64,000 bases of DNA, taken from Pyrocephalus nanus. Lineage: Eukaryota > Chordata > Aves > Passeriformes > Tyrannidae. The position numbers and the translations under genes are program-made. The notes under the pieces are model-generated. The model made no database searches and was not told the origin of the DNA. It was given only the letters and a program-made list of their open reading frames with translations. How positions within the stretch are numbered: the stretch's first letter is position 1; the number at the start of each line of letters is the position of its first letter. Shown piece after piece: positions 52,189-64,000 of the stretch. The stretch spans positions 573,001 to 637,000 of the forward strand of contig CM076263.1 of NCBI GenBank assembly GCA_038380795.1, in the 5' to 3' direction.

Positions 52189-55100
52189 ATGGAGCGCAGC
52201 GCGGCGGGGCCGCTGCCCCTGGGCCGGCTGTCCGAGCCGCTGCCCCTGGGCCGGCTGTCCGAGCCGCTGCCCCTGGGCCGGCTGTCCGAGCCGCTGCCCC
52301 TGGGCCGGCTGTCCGAGCCGCTGCTCCGCAGGCTCAGCGAGCTGCTGGACCGGGGGGAGCCCGGTAAGGGCTGGAGGGATCTGGCGCAGCGAGCGGGGAG
52401 CAGGGGCACGCTCCGGCTCAGGTAGGTGGATGTTTGTCTCTGTATTATCCTGGGATAGGTGTATTTGGGAAGCGTGTCTCCCCCCGGGGTTGGCGCGGCG
52501 CTGCGAGGTAATGCAAGAAATGATGGATTTTTTTAGTGGGAATATGTAAACTTGGGTTCTCTTTCTGTAGCTGCCTTCATGTCCTTGCAATCTGAATCTG
52601 CTGTGATTGGGGGCGCGGGAAGAGTTAACGCTAAAGTTGAAACTAAGGAATTCGGCCGCGATTAACTGCGCTGCGGTCATGGGTGATGGGCTGGCCTGCA
52701 TCACTCGCTCCTTCTAACAACTCCTCTAAAATCGGCCTTCCTGCACTTTGAAGTTAGACGCTGACTCACTCTGAGTCAGGCACCTGGAAGCTGTACTAGT
52801 TTTTCTGCTGATACCTTAAAAAGTGAAAATTAGAAGGTTTCTCATCACATTTGGTTGGACTTGTACAGGCATCTCCCACCTTGCAGCATACTAATAATTA
52901 ATACCAGTCACTGAAACTTGAAGGGAATACTGCAGCAAGGACCTTCCCATCTCTGTTCGGTTTACAGTTGATTGTTAACCCAGCTCCTTTCTGAGCAGAA
53001 GGTGTTAAGCAGGTCCATGCCTTGTGCTCCCTCCACAGCCCCGTGGATCTGGAACGGTGTTCCCTGCAAGTGCTGGAGCCCGCAGGCAGCCCCAGCTGGA
53101 GCCTCCTGAGGCTGCTGGGAGAGCGAGGCTGCACCGTGCTGGAGCTGCTGCAGTCCCTGCAGGCCCTGGGGCACACTCAGGCTCTGCAGTGTCTGGGCCA
53201 GGCAGGTCAGTGCTGAGCCCTGGAAACGCTCAGGTAGATAAAAACATCGGTGGGGCTCGAATTCTGATAATTGCTATCCATAGGATTGCCAAGGTAAATG
53301 GCTCATCTGAATCTGAGATTAAAGGTAAACCAGTTGACAGGGTGAAAAGGAGCCATGGCTTCACATTTTCCAAGGAAAATCAAAGAGTTATTTGTGTACC
53401 TTTGTAATCAATCAGCAGATTGAGCTGGAAGGGGGTTTCCTTTTTGAACTGTTGAATTCTGCAGCGTGGAGCGCTGAATGAAGTGCAGGAAAATCAATGA
53501 AGGAAAAAAAAAAAAAGGGAGGAAATTACGAATCAGATTTCTCAGAACTCGTTTGTCACGCTGCTTCCAGCGAACTTGTTCTTTCTGCTCTGCTTCCTTA
53601 AGAGGTGCTGGTGGAAAGCCCAGCCCTGTGCTCTGCACAAAGCAAGGAACAGCAGGAAAATGCAGGGTTGTGTTTCAGCTCTTTGTGATCCGTCCCTCAG
53701 CCTGGGCCCCGTTTAATCTGAACAACTCGGAGGAATTGTTGGGAGGCAGCAAACTCTTCAAAGCAAACAAATTCCTTCCAACTGCCAGGAATTCTCTTTG
53801 CTCAGAGGGCAGTTTAAGTGCAAAGATGAGACTTTCCCCGGTGTAAATTGTGTTTTGAAGGCGTGAGGATTGTCGTGCAGCCGGAATCTCAAGCGGTGCT
53901 CTCCGGCCAGGTGGTCAAGCTGTGCTGTTGGGCAACAGGACACCCCTTCGTGCACTACCAGTGGTTCAAGCAGGAGAAAGAGGTGAGAGCTGAGAGACAA
54001 GGCAGGATTTTGCAAGTGAAAAATAACAGGTAACGATTTGGGACGATACCTGTTCCTTTTTAAGACGTTTATTAACAGAGAGAAGATGGTTGGGAATCTG
54101 CTGAAACAATGCAGCAGTTCCTTACATCCAACCACTTCACCCCTGGGGGCTGATTTTGGAGCGGGACAGAAAGGAAGCTGTAAATTCAGTTGTTTCCCAG
54201 CTCAGGGAGTGAAGGAGCTGATGGAAATCAACATTGCAGTGCTCGCTCGTGGTTCAGGTTAAACCCATTTCACGCATTTCAGGTTCCCCAGGGTAATTCC
54301 CCGGAGCTGGTTCTGAATCCGGTGAGTGTCAGGGACTCTGGCTTTTACATCTGCCGAGTGAACAGCGAATTTTCTTTCGCCTTCAGCCGGTGGGCACGCC
54401 TGGAGGTCTGGGAGCTGCAGGGCACCCCTGACGGTGAGTGGCACAACTGCTGTCTTTGAAACTCTGTCCTCAGGCTTCTGGTGCTCTGCTTGGGTTGTCT
54501 CACCTTCCTTTCCTTTTATTTTCCCTTCCTCTTTGTTCCCTGAAGGGAGCAGGGCGGGTTTGCCTGGGAACAAACTGGCCATCTGCGTTCAGCCTCGGCC
54601 GCAAAACCTGGCGGTGGGGGAGGCTTTGATGTTGGAATGTGGAGCTGTTGGAAAGCCCATTCCTCGCTACCAGTGGTTCAGGGACGGATTGCCCTTGGCA
54701 GATGGGAGCAGGAGCGTCTACACTGTGAGTTGCTGCGATGGGGGGGTGATGTGCGAGCACCTGGAGCTTCCCCCAGAAAATAAAACCTCCGACAGAAGCG
54801 CCTGCTCCGGGGGCTTCTTTAATTTTCACTTGCACGGAGGCTCCAACGCCTGAGACAGGTGAAATGTCCGGGGTTCTGACTGGGGGGACGCTTGCACAGG
54901 TGACTGCCGTGGATGTGGAGCACCAAGGGACCTACTGGTGCCACGTGTTCAACGAGCACGAGGAGGAGGACAGCGACAGGGTGGAAGTCGTCGTAGGTGA
55001 GGAGTCCTTCTGTTTGAGACAGCACAGCTCATTTATCCCTCAACTTTAGCTTGGTGTATTAAGCCTTCTGTATTTTCAGTTTATGCAGTTGTTAAAAAAA

Positions 55101-58100
55101 ATCCTGTGCCCGCTTGCAGCAGATGGAATTTAAGGCTTTGGGGTTTTTGGGGTAACCAGCACAAAAAGGGCTGGTTTTTTTTGGCATTGCCAGCGTGCAC
55201 GCGGCCTGTCAGCAGATTGCAAGCTGATTTGGGCTTTTTGGACAGCTAAAAATCCAGCTTAACCCTTGCTGGTGATGGGAAGTGTGTGACACAGGACAGG
55301 GGTGTAAATTGAGCCAGGTGGCAGAGCAGCTTGACAGCGACCTGTGTGCTGACTCTCATCACTGAGAGCACTTGTCTTCCTATCCACCCCCCCAAAAAAA
55401 CCCAAGGAAGGAAAGCTGTGGCAGTGGAGTGCACAGAAGGTAAAGTGAACCTTTTGTTGGCCTTTGCTTATTGTTGAAATGATGATTTTATCCGTGTGTT
55501 TCTTCGCAGATGATCTCAGCGACCTTCAGGAATCAGGTCAGTGATGAGTTCTGACAAACTTTGGGTTTAGTTTTGCCCCTCAATTTGATGTTACAAGTCC
55601 CTGTACAACCAGCTGGGTTGCAGGAAATAGTTCAGGATATTTGGATGTGTCTGTAAGTAGGAATTCAATCGTGCTACCACATTAAGAGCAGCGCAGCTTG
55701 CTGGCTCCAAAAGACTGACCTGAAGCACGCTGTGCAATTACACCAGGGGAATTAATTACCTTTGCTTTCTTGTCTGTAGTCTCCCTGCACCCTCAGTTTT
55801 AGTCCCTTGCTGTTTCTCAGCTGAGGAGGTGTTGGATAAAGCAGTGTCTCTCCAGACCATGCAGTTCATGTTCTGCTCTGACTGCAATCACTGACTCTTT
55901 CCATCTCTCTCAAGCAGATCCACAAGAACTGTGCAGCCCCAGACCTGTTGGTGAGTGGATTTGCAGCATTTCCCACCTAGGAGACAGATTTGGCTGCAGG
56001 GAGGGGCAGCTGGGGGTCCTTGTGCAGTCCTTTACGATGCCTGCTTGCCCTTTCCGGGGTAAACCGCGCTGAGGGCACCGGTATTTTTAGTGCCTCTGAG
56101 AATCATCTGCAGCTTCTCATCTCTTATCAATTTACTGCTTCAGATTCCTCGCCCTGGGCCGTAGCCAGAGTGTTGGAGCACTGGCAGACAGTGGTGTTGG
56201 GATGGTGGGAGGGAAAGGCTTGGCATCCTGTCTGCCCTGGGAACGCTGTCCCTGTGCCCGTGGGGTGGGTGCTTTGAAATCCCATCAAATATCGTGCCTG
56301 GATACTCTAATTCAGGGAATATAGAATATATAATAAATAATAATATATAAATGTGGTGGGTTTTGTTCTCCCCGTGTCTTGGCAGCCACAGACAAGGTGG
56401 CTCTGCTGATAGGGAACATGAGCTACTGGAATCACCCCCAGCTCCAGGCCCCCATGGTGGATGTTTATGAACTCACCAGTTTGCTGAGGCAGCTGGATTT
56501 CAAAGTGGTGTCTCTGCTGGATCTCACCGAGGCCGAGATGAGAAACGCAGTGGAGGAGTTCCTGCTGCTCCTGGACAAAGGAGTTTATGGTAAGAACACA
56601 CAAAACGGGTACACGAGGTAAACAGAGCGGTTTTTCAGTGGTGTTTGGCGAGAACTGCTTCAATTTACGTGGTCCCTTTGTTCTCTCTGCGTAGCGGCTG
56701 TCAATGGCTTCGAGCCACTGTGAGGTGCTGTCAGTGCCCAAATAGGTAAGGATTTATTGCCCCTCCAGTGGGCATGGCTTCAAATAGCAGAGGCACGGTG
56801 GCAAGTGCTGTCTGGGCCCTGCCACACCTCTTCCTGGTGCCTGCTGAGTTGTGTCATTGTGGCCAGCTGCCAGGAAAGTGGCATTTCAGAGGCTGCTCCT
56901 CGAGCGGTAAACAAAGTGAGGGAGGGGGGCAGACACCACTGAAATGCTGATGTCTCTGAGGAACCTGAGCCTGCTCAAGGCTGTGCCCAAGGCTCTGCTG
57001 GCAGCCTGCAAATATGTGTGGACTCCACTCCCCCTGGCTCTGCAGATGTATTTCTGATGTATTTCTGATCTCCAGCTCAGCGCGTTAACTCTCGCAGGTG
57101 CCCCTCGCTCATCTGCCAAGGAGAGAGGAGAGCGTGGTCAGCCCAGGGATTTAAAGAATATACACCCAGATGTGTGCAGTAACCTCGATTTAGGGACAGA
57201 TCCCAACCCTGCACATCACCTGGAGGGTTTCCTGTTAACTCAGGAAAACTGGGAAGAGGCAATGGGAAAATCAAATTTAATCATACAAACTTCTGCTAAG
57301 GGTATTTTTTGGCAGTAGGGGGTTTCTCAATTCTAAGAACACCTAATCTTACTGCATACTGATGTGACTGACAGTGGACATTTTTATTCACAGAAATCCT
57401 GGCTTGCAATTTTGCAGTTTTCTTTTTTTCAGGGTCCAGAAAAGCTTTCTTTAATTCCATGGCACATTTGTTGTTTGGGTTTTTTTTTTCCCCTACAAAA
57501 ATATTTCATATTTAATTCAAGATTTTATGCCTTAAAACTGTGTAGACTGTTGTGTAGTGGCAAGTGAGGGAGGTGATGGCAAAGTAATCATTGCTGGTGA
57601 TGGCAAAGTAATCATTGCTGGCTACAAAAGCCTGAAAAGAATTTGTTTAGCAGAGCCAGGAGCGACCCAGCCTGTAACTTAGAGATGGAGCTGCAATCAA
57701 CTGATAGTTGAGCGATGGGGATGTGCTCTGGACTCCCACCAAACTATCCAGCACGGTGTTGGGTTTTTTTCTCTCTGCAAAACCTGCAGCTCAGAGCTTT
57801 GTGTTTTTATTTAATTGTTGTGCCTGTGCCTTGTGGAGTCGATGGGAAAAGCGGACGGGAAACCTTCCCGGGTTAACAACTATCGACATTAAACGCGGCT
57901 CGGAGCGGCTGTCCTGCCACCCACGAGGGTTTTGACACCCTGCAATCTGCAGCAGGGCTTGCTGTGGTCACCCTGCCCTCGCTCCCAGCCGCTCTCACCC
58001 CCAGGTTTGTTGTACTACGCCGGGCACGGCTACGAGAACTACGGCAGCAGCTTCCTGGTGCCGGTGGACGCGCCCAACCCGTACCGCTCGGTGAACTGCC

Positions 58101-61100
58101 TGTGCGTGCAGGACATCCTGGGCAGGATGCAGGCCAAGCACACGGGGCTCAACGTCTTCCTGCTCGACATGTGCCGCAAAAGGTGCCCCACCTGGAGGGG
58201 GGGTGAGGGTTGTGAGTTCTGAGCCGTGGGTTCGGTCGATGACGGTGAAATGGGAGGAGAAACGCGAGCCTTGAGCCTCGCGCTGATATCCGGGGGGAGG
58301 GAGAATCCCGGCCATCGAAGGCACGTTCATTTGGCTCCAGTGGAGGGCTTATTTTAGCCCTTCTTCAGAGCTTTTTATGCTGGGTGTGTTGTGTCTTTAT
58401 TTAGAGCCTGAAAGCCCCGCTGATTGATGGGCTTTCTCTGAACAAAGCGGTTCTTCCCGTGCCGAGGAACTCCGGTGCCCAGTTAAACTGGCACTGGGAG
58501 TCAGCTCTGCAATCAGCACTTCTGGGCTCCCAGGAATGTTTTGTAGCAGAGGAACTCTGGTGCCTCAGTGTCTGTGGAGCCTCTGAACTGCTGGGACCCA
58601 ATTCACGCTCGCAATCTGCAATCCAAATAGAAAATCCATCTACGTGAGCCTCGTGCTGATTATGCAGACACTGTGTGTGTGTGTGTGAAAATTATTACAA
58701 ACTCACAGCTTTTGGTGTCCCCTGAAACGGGCAGTTATCAGAGATGGGTTTTGCAGAGACTGCAGACACACTCTGCTGGTGACTGGAACGTGGTGGTGCT
58801 GAGTTTGAGCAGTCAGGGTTCATTCCCAGAACTGCAGGGGCGACTCAGATTGCTGCTTCTGGTGGTTTGAATCTGTTACCTTTATTAATTCTCAAATCAG
58901 GAACTTTCCCTTTCTCGTTGCAGGAACGAGTACGACGACACAGTTCTCATCTTGGACGCCCTGAAGGTCACAGCCAACATTGTTTTTGGCTATGCCACGT
59001 AAGGAGATGTTTCTTCTTCTTCTTCTTCTTCTCCTGGGCCACAGCAGTGACCCCTGAGTGGTGATAACAGCCCAGTAAGCTCAGTCAGTTGGCAAGGGAA
59101 GCGCAAAAGCTGCTGAATGGAAGGAGATTCTCGCCCCCCTTCCCGATGTAAATTCACTGATAATCCTGCAGATGTTTTCAGTGCTCTCTCCTACTGATAA
59201 TCCTGCAGATGTTTTCAGTGCTCTCTCCTTGTCTGATCACCTGGCAGGTGCCAAGGGGCAGAAGCTTTCGAGATCCAGCAGTCGGGGTTGGCCAACGGCG
59301 TCTTCGTGAAGTTCCTGAAGGAGCGGCTGCTGGAGGACAAGAAGATCACGGTTCTGCTGGATGAGGTGGCAGAAGGTGAACTGAAGTGGTGACAATGATT
59401 GGTTCTCTCGAGCACAGTAAAAAGGACAGTGCACTGCTTTCCAGTGCCTGGTTCAGTAGCTGTAGATTGGGTTTGCTGGGAGAGGTGCTAAAGTGCAAGA
59501 TGTCCAGGGAGCACGCACTGGTTCCACGTAAATCGTGCTGGTGGCACTGTGGTTCCTGCTGGTACCGTGCTTCCTGCTGGCACCGTGCTGCCTGCTGGCT
59601 GCCTTTGCCACAAGAGTGCAGTGCTGGCTCGTGCTCAGCTTGGTGGCCACCAGGGCCCGTTAGCAATGCTGAAAATCCTCCCCTCGCCCCCCCAGTCCTT
59701 TGGAAGTCTCTTGGCCTGGAATTATTCACCCTCTGGAAATCAGTCACTCTGATAAGCCCTTACCCACTCAGGGTATGGGATGCTGATTGAGCTGGCATCG
59801 AGGAGCAGGGCAGGGTGTTGGCCAGGCCCCCTGTGAACCCTCGGGGTTCTGCAGCAGCAGGGAGGGAAGAGCTGAGCGAGGACCACTCGTTAATCAGCAC
59901 TTCGGACGGACACGCCGGCACCGGAATAACCGCGGCGACCACAGCGCTGCAGCGAGGTGTCCTGATTTCATCTGGGAGTGCAGCATGTTGATTTTCTTGC
60001 AGATATGGGCAGGTGCCCCCTGACCAGAGGCAGGCAGGCCCTGGAGATCCACAGCAGCCTGTCGGAGAGGAGGGCCCTGAGCGACCCCGTGCAGCGAAGC
60101 GCGGCCTCGGCGGCGGCGCTGGCGCGGAACCTGCAGTGGGCGAAGGCGCACGGTACGGGGCACTCTGCCCTGCCACGGTGTCCCCGCTGGGATGGGGACA
60201 GTGAGGGGGTGCAGTGTGGGGTGGAGGTGGCAGGAATTGAGATTGATGCGTGGGTTTTCACTGGGAGACGTTCGGGTTTGCAGTGACGAGCGGGGCGACA
60301 CGTGGGATTCATCACCAATAATTACATTTAAGACCACTGTGGACTTATGGGTTGTCCAACTCCTGGGATAGTTTGTGTGGCTAACTAAGAGATCCTTAAT
60401 CTCCTCCTAAAGTCGCCACCTGAAACAGGCAGGCAGGCTGCATGGTAAATTGCAGGAGATGAAAAGGAGTTTTCAGTGTACACAAGTAAGGATGGGATGA
60501 GCTGGAGGCTTTCTGGGCTCCTTTTAGCAAAGACCCTTTGCCCTTTTTCACCTGGAGCTGTTGGAGTACAGAGGGTCAGGGGTGGCACCTCTAAGGGAAC
60601 TCTTCCACAGATTATTTCTTGCTTGTTGAACTCTTCCACAGATTAATTCTTGCTTGTTGAGCAGCTGGCAAAGCACAGAAATCATTTTGGACAGGTACAA
60701 AGTGCTGAGTTACATTCAGGCTGTGACGCTGTGTCCCTTCCCAGAGCTCCCAGAGAGCAAGTTCCTCGACTTCAGGTGTGGTGTGGGGATCCAGCTGGGC
60801 TTTGCCGCCGAGTTCTCCAACGTGCTGATCATCTACACGCGGATCGTCAGGAAACCCCCCGAGGTGGCCACGTGCAGAGCCCACGTCACCGACTTCGGCC
60901 CCGTAAGTGGGGGCTGCTGAAAATGTCCTGTTCCATCCTGAAATGGGTCTAAACTGTTGAAACTTTCCTGAAAGGGAACTAAAGTTGTGCTGTTTCCTGA
61001 GCTGCGAATTCCAGACCTTCATTTAAGCTCTTGCTTTTTTCCTGTGACAGGACCTGGACGTGGATCCCAAACTGGCAAATAAAGGAACTCCTGAGGAAAC

Positions 61101-61740
61101 TGGGAGCTATTTGGTGTCCAAGGAGCTTCCCAAGCACTGCCTCTACACCAGGCTGAGCTCACTGCAGAAACTGAGGGTTAATTTACATATAGATATATAT
61201 ATATATATTATCCCTGGGGTTGATTGTGCAGATAATTGACACTGACCGTGTTGTGTGTGTTTGGACTGGAAGTTGAAGTTGCTCTCTCCTCTTTTCCAGG
61301 AGCACCTGGTCTTCACTGTCTGCTTGCACTACGAGTACTCGGGAATGGAAGAGCCCATGGATGAGAGGAAGGAGGTCAACCTTGGGAAGCCCCTCATCGC
61401 TAAATTAGGCCTCCAGCACGGACTCAGACCCAACAACTGTCCCCACACCCGTTATCCCTTCCGGAATCCCACGGAATCCAGCCTTGGACAGGCAGCAAAA
61501 CACCACATCCCCAACCCCTGCCCACCAATTTCCCACCCAGACTCTGCTTGCCCAGCCGGGCTCACAGCACCACAGGCGTGTTCCTGCCACGGCAATTCCA
61601 GGATATCGGCTCCCAGACGGGAATTGTGGGATCACCACTCCCCTGTGGGAAACGGCAACGTGCCAGTGGAGACCACTGATGACACTGCTGAGCTGGGATT
61701 GCTGCTCTCTGACAGCCTCAGCTTCTCTGAGCAGCAGTAG
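52189..61740 (+). CDS. MALT1: MALT1 paracaspase
   Basis: Scaffold and Arg-specific protease of the CARD-BCL10-MALT1 complex, which activates NF-kB. Exons: 52189-52421, 53039-53205, 53861-53982, 54283-54433, 54546-54724, 54900-54996, 55407-55439, 55510-55536, 55918-55950, 56386-56589, 58005-58182, 58924-58998, 59248-59375, 60003-60152, 60745-60902, 61051-61176, 61300-61740; phases agree, 2502 nt, about 833 residues (human 824). Death domain about 44-130, two Ig domains ([22 protein letters not shown]), caspase-like domain from about 350 with His in AGHGYE (about 423) and Cys in DMCRKR (about 472), third Ig-like domain, TRAF6-type PVETTD near the C-terminus. The ATG at 52189 is the first in frame after the array. 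Exon 16 has a weak donor, AGG|GTTAAT. Confidence 0.96.
52212..52319 (+). repeat. 27-bp coding repeat, 4 copies, MALT1 N-terminus
   Basis: Four copies of CTGCCCCTGGGCCGGCTGTC CGAGCCG encode LPLGRLSEP four times, just before the death domain ([12 protein letters not shown]). The copies look identical. The unit resembles the native LLRRLSE helix start, so it may have arisen from slippage there. Confidence 0.95.
55407..55950 (+). other. MALT1: MALT1 micro-exons 7-9 (33, 27 and 33 nt)
   Basis: Three tiny consecutive exons, all multiples of three, encode the linker from [12 protein letters not shown] to CSPRPV between Ig2 and the protease domain. Human MALT1 has an alternatively spliced 11-residue exon in this linker (MALT1A/MALT1B) that carries a TRAF6 site. 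Frame-neutral sizes would allow skipping here too. The exon 7 acceptor has AAGGAAG, so a 4-nt shifted acceptor is possible but would break frame. Confidence 0.7.
56590..58004 (+). other. MALT1 intron 10
   Basis: 1.4 kb intron inside the protease domain. It contains a 23-bp direct duplication (GATGGCAAAGTAATCATTGC TGG) at about 57573-57622 and no recognised gene. Confidence 0.7.
58183..58923 (+). other. MALT1 intron 11
   Basis: Separates the exon ending just after the catalytic Cys (DMCRK) from the next. A short GTGTGTGTGT run lies near 58674. Nothing else recognised. Confidence 0.65.
59155..59228 (+). repeat. 37-bp tandem duplication before MALT1 exon 13
   Basis: Two adjacent copies of CTGATAATCCTGCAGATGTT TTCAGTGCTCTCTC; the second ends about 20 bp before the exon 13 acceptor at 59247. 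Confidence 0.9.
59376..60002 (+). other. MALT1 intron 13
   Basis: Contains a short run of repeated GGTACCGTGCTTCCTGCTGG-like units at about 59536-59600. No gene recognised. Confidence 0.6.
60153..60744 (+). other. MALT1 intron 14
   Basis: Contains an adjacent duplication of GAACTCTTCCACAGATTATT TCTTGCTTGTT at about 60598-60660. No gene recognised. Confidence 0.65.
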
Positions 61741-61771
61741 CTGGGCTTGGGAACGGGCCCCAGTGCCACCC

Positions 61772-62772
61772 TGGAACTGGGGACAAATCCTGGAACTGGG
61801 GACAAATCCTGGAATTGGGGCCATATCCTGGAATGGGGGACATAGCCTGGAATTGGGACATAGCCTGGAATTGGGGACATAGCCTGGAATTGGGGACATA
61901 GCCTGGAATTGGGACATAGCCTGGAATTGGGGACATATCCTGGAATTGGGACATATCCTGGAATTGGGGACATAGCCTGGAATTGGGGACATATCCTGGA
62001 ATGGGGGACATAGCCTGGAATTGGGGACATAGCCTGGAATTGGGGACATAGCCTGGAATTGGGGACATAGCCTGGAATGGGGGACATATCCTGGAATTGG
62101 GGACATATCCTGGAATTGGGGACATAGCCTGGAACTGGGGACAAATCCTGGAATTGGGGACAAATCCTGGAATTGGGGACATAGCCTGGAATTGGGGACA
62201 TAGCCTGGAATTGGGGACATATCCTGGAATGGGGGACATATCCTGGAATTGGGACATAGCCTGGAATTGGGGACATATCCTGGAATTGGGGACATATCCT
62301 GGAATTGGGGACATATCCTGGAATTGGGGACAAATCCTGGAATTGGGGACATATCCTGGAATGGGGGACATAGCCTGGAATTGGGGACATATCCTGGAAT
62401 GGGGGACAAATCCTGGAACTGGGGACAAATCCTGGAATTGGGGACAAATCCTGGAATTGGGGACATAGCCTGGAATTGGGGACATAGCCTGGAATTGGGG
62501 ACATATCCTGGAATGGGGGACAAATCCTGGAATTGGGGACATAGCCTGGAATGGGGGACATAGCCTGGAATTGGGGACATAGCCTGGAATTGGGGACATA
62601 GCCTGGAATTGGGGACATATCCTGGAACTGGGGACAAATCCTGGAATTGGGGACATATCCTGGAATGGGGGACATAGCCTGGAATTGGGGACATATCCTG
62701 GAATTGGGGACAAATCCTGGAATTGGGGACAAATCCTGGAATTGGGGACATATCCTGGAATTGGGGACATCC
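61772..62772 (+). repeat. About 19-20 bp minisatellite, 1 kb, MALT1 3'UTR
   Basis: About 50 copies of CTGGAATTGGGGACATATC with the variants ACATAGC, ACAAATC, AATGGGGG, AACTGGGG and a shorter GGGACAT form. It starts 30 bp after the stop. Minus-strand frames of 366-448 residues (MSPIPGYVPNSR) are repeat products. Confidence 0.97.
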
Positions 62773-64000
62773 TCGCTGCCCTTCTGGACTTTGGGGGGGC
62801 TTCAGGGGACGAGGGGCGGTGATGAGAATTTGTCAGGTGCAGAGGGACAAAAGTGGACTGAGATTTAGGAATGACAAAGAGAACCACAGGTCATCAGAGG
62901 GAGCAAAGTGACTGGAGTATTGTGGTGCTTTGTTCTTACTGGGATTATTTTGTTTCCCTCTCGTGCCACATCTTTAAGATTTTTGCTGATAGGAGATCTG
63001 GGAAGGTGGTAAGTGTGGGTTCAGCAGGTACAGGGGGGGATCTGAGTGGCCTCTGAGGATCTGTGCTTGTGGCGCTTGACAGATGAACACAGCCCAGTGA
63101 CCAGAAAGAACAGCAGGGACTGGGATCCCAGCAGGAATCCTCATTAGGCCTCAGCCTTGATTAATGATTCCCGGGCAGTGAAAGTTCCCCTGGAGCTTCT
63201 CAGCTCCCAGGCACTCCTGTTGCCTCAGGAGCTGCTGCTTTCCAGCTACCAGATGGCCTCGGAATGTTGTGTTGTCAGTGGAACGATGGGATTGCTGCTG
63301 GACTCGTGGTCAGCAGAATTCCAGTGAATTCCTGGCAGGCTGGGAGCGGGATTGGAGGTTGGGGGGTGGCTGGGAGCTGTCTGGGCTGGGGTGGGACATG
63401 CAGAGTGTCCCATCTGCAGCACCCAGGGGGCTGATAAAGCCCTGGCATTGTGTGTGTCAATGAATTTACAGGGACCTTTTTACATATATATATATTTATA
63501 TAAATGTATGTGTTTCTCTCTGTGTGAATTGATTTTAAATCCCCAAGGGTAAGTAGAGCTTTTATATTTATATTAAACCTGGCTTTGCCAAAACCTTTAA
63601 GGGTGGTCCTTAAATTGACCTGAACCACTGGGACTTGTCCAAATTGCCTGACAAAACTCAGCCCCATGGCAGGAAGAGCTTGCAGAGGAAAACTTTTCAT
63701 CTCTCTGATCTGGTTGGTTTTTTGGGTTTTTTTTTGGCCTGAAGTGCAATTCTTTGGAGATGATCTTTATTTTCTGGCTGAAAGGATCTGGCTGATCTCA
63801 GAGATCTCAGGGCTGCTCTTGCTGCCTCTGCAGTTGCAGCTTTGGTTGATGCATGCACTGCTCCCCCTCATTCTGTCAGCTAATTAGGAGCTCTGGCAAA
63901 TGAAGTTTCTGGGCCACCTTCACCTTGACACAAATTCCTGACTGCTGCCAGGATTTGTTTCAGTATCACCCCTTCCTTGCACATCAGGCAGAGGGAGATG
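62773..64000. other. Downstream of MALT1 array, no further gene recognised
   Basis: Contains the tail of the MALT1 3'UTR and beyond. No coding exon, tandem array or clear transposon was recognised to the window end. Confidence 0.5.
63572..63577 (+). terminator. ATTAAA candidate polyadenylation signal, MALT1
   Basis: ATTAAA within TATATTAAACC, followed by mixed sequence. The first plausible signal I could find after the stop; a distal signal beyond the window is equally possible. Confidence 0.35.

Larger units (their letters stand above)
61741..63600 (+). other. MALT1: MALT1 3'UTR (extent uncertain)
   Basis: Starts after TAG 61738-61740. Its first kilobase is a tandem array. The first plausible polyadenylation signal I see is ATTAAA at 63572. 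A TATATATATA stretch lies near 63482. True length needs transcript data. Confidence 0.5.

Noticed and set aside
50791..52549. Frames of 544 and 557 residues reading from the 24-bp array into MALT1
   Set aside because: The array is open in all frames; the MALT1 start at 52189 gives the expected N-terminus and length.
61405..62887. Minus-strand frames of 366-448 residues antisense to MALT1 exon 17 and 3'UTR
   Set aside because: Repeat-derived MSPIPGYVPNSR-type polymers, no domain.

Overview
This is vertebrate nuclear DNA, almost certainly avian. It has multi-exon genes with GT-AG introns, CR1 LINE fragments and extreme GC-rich minisatellites. The gene order NEDD4L(+) - miR-122(+) - ALPK2(-) - MALT1(+) matches the conserved vertebrate block on human 18q21; this block is Z-linked in birds. 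The species cannot be fixed from the sequence.

Layout. 1-5612: the last eleven coding exons of NEDD4L, carrying most of the HECT ubiquitin-ligase domain, followed by a 3'UTR with AATAAA at 5941. 5.97-8.1 kb: no recognisable gene. 8.1-19.0 kb: a strange repeat island. Two near-identical arms in opposite orientation (about 8.55-10.02 and 17.47-18.95 kb) flank an AT-rich block, a poly-C array with a 16-18 bp unique word, a GC-rich minisatellite, a CpG-rich segment and a degenerate pyrimidine-rich array. 19-36 kb: intergenic sequence with a CR1 piece and about nine unrelated tandem arrays. The largest are a 1.7 kb GGGACA hexamer array and a 2.4 kb 20-mer array. A perfectly recognisable miR-122 hairpin sits among them at 30.0 kb, with clustered liver-factor-like sites upstream.

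36.4-48.3 kb: ALPK2 on the minus strand. I reconstruct ten coding exons giving an open frame of about 1994 residues, with an acidic N-terminal exon, a 3.6 kb exon holding two coding minisatellites, an Ig domain and the alpha-kinase domain. The donor of one kinase exon has been copied ten further times in a 38-bp tandem array. 50.4 kb: CR1. 51.2-52.0 kb: a 24-bp array directly upstream of MALT1. 52.2-61.7 kb: complete MALT1, seventeen coding exons and about 833 residues, with death domain, Ig domains, caspase-like domain (His and Cys present) and C-terminal TRAF6-type motif. A 1 kb array fills the start of its 3'UTR.

The three proteins are not one pathway: NEDD4L is a membrane-protein ubiquitin ligase, ALPK2 an atypical kinase, MALT1 an NF-kB paracaspase. 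The neighbourhood is ancient synteny. The unusual part is how densely minisatellites have invaded it, including coding exons, a splice site, a promoter and UTRs. No new multi-gene system was found; the strongest novelty candidates are the inverted-repeat island and the ALPK2 splice-donor array.
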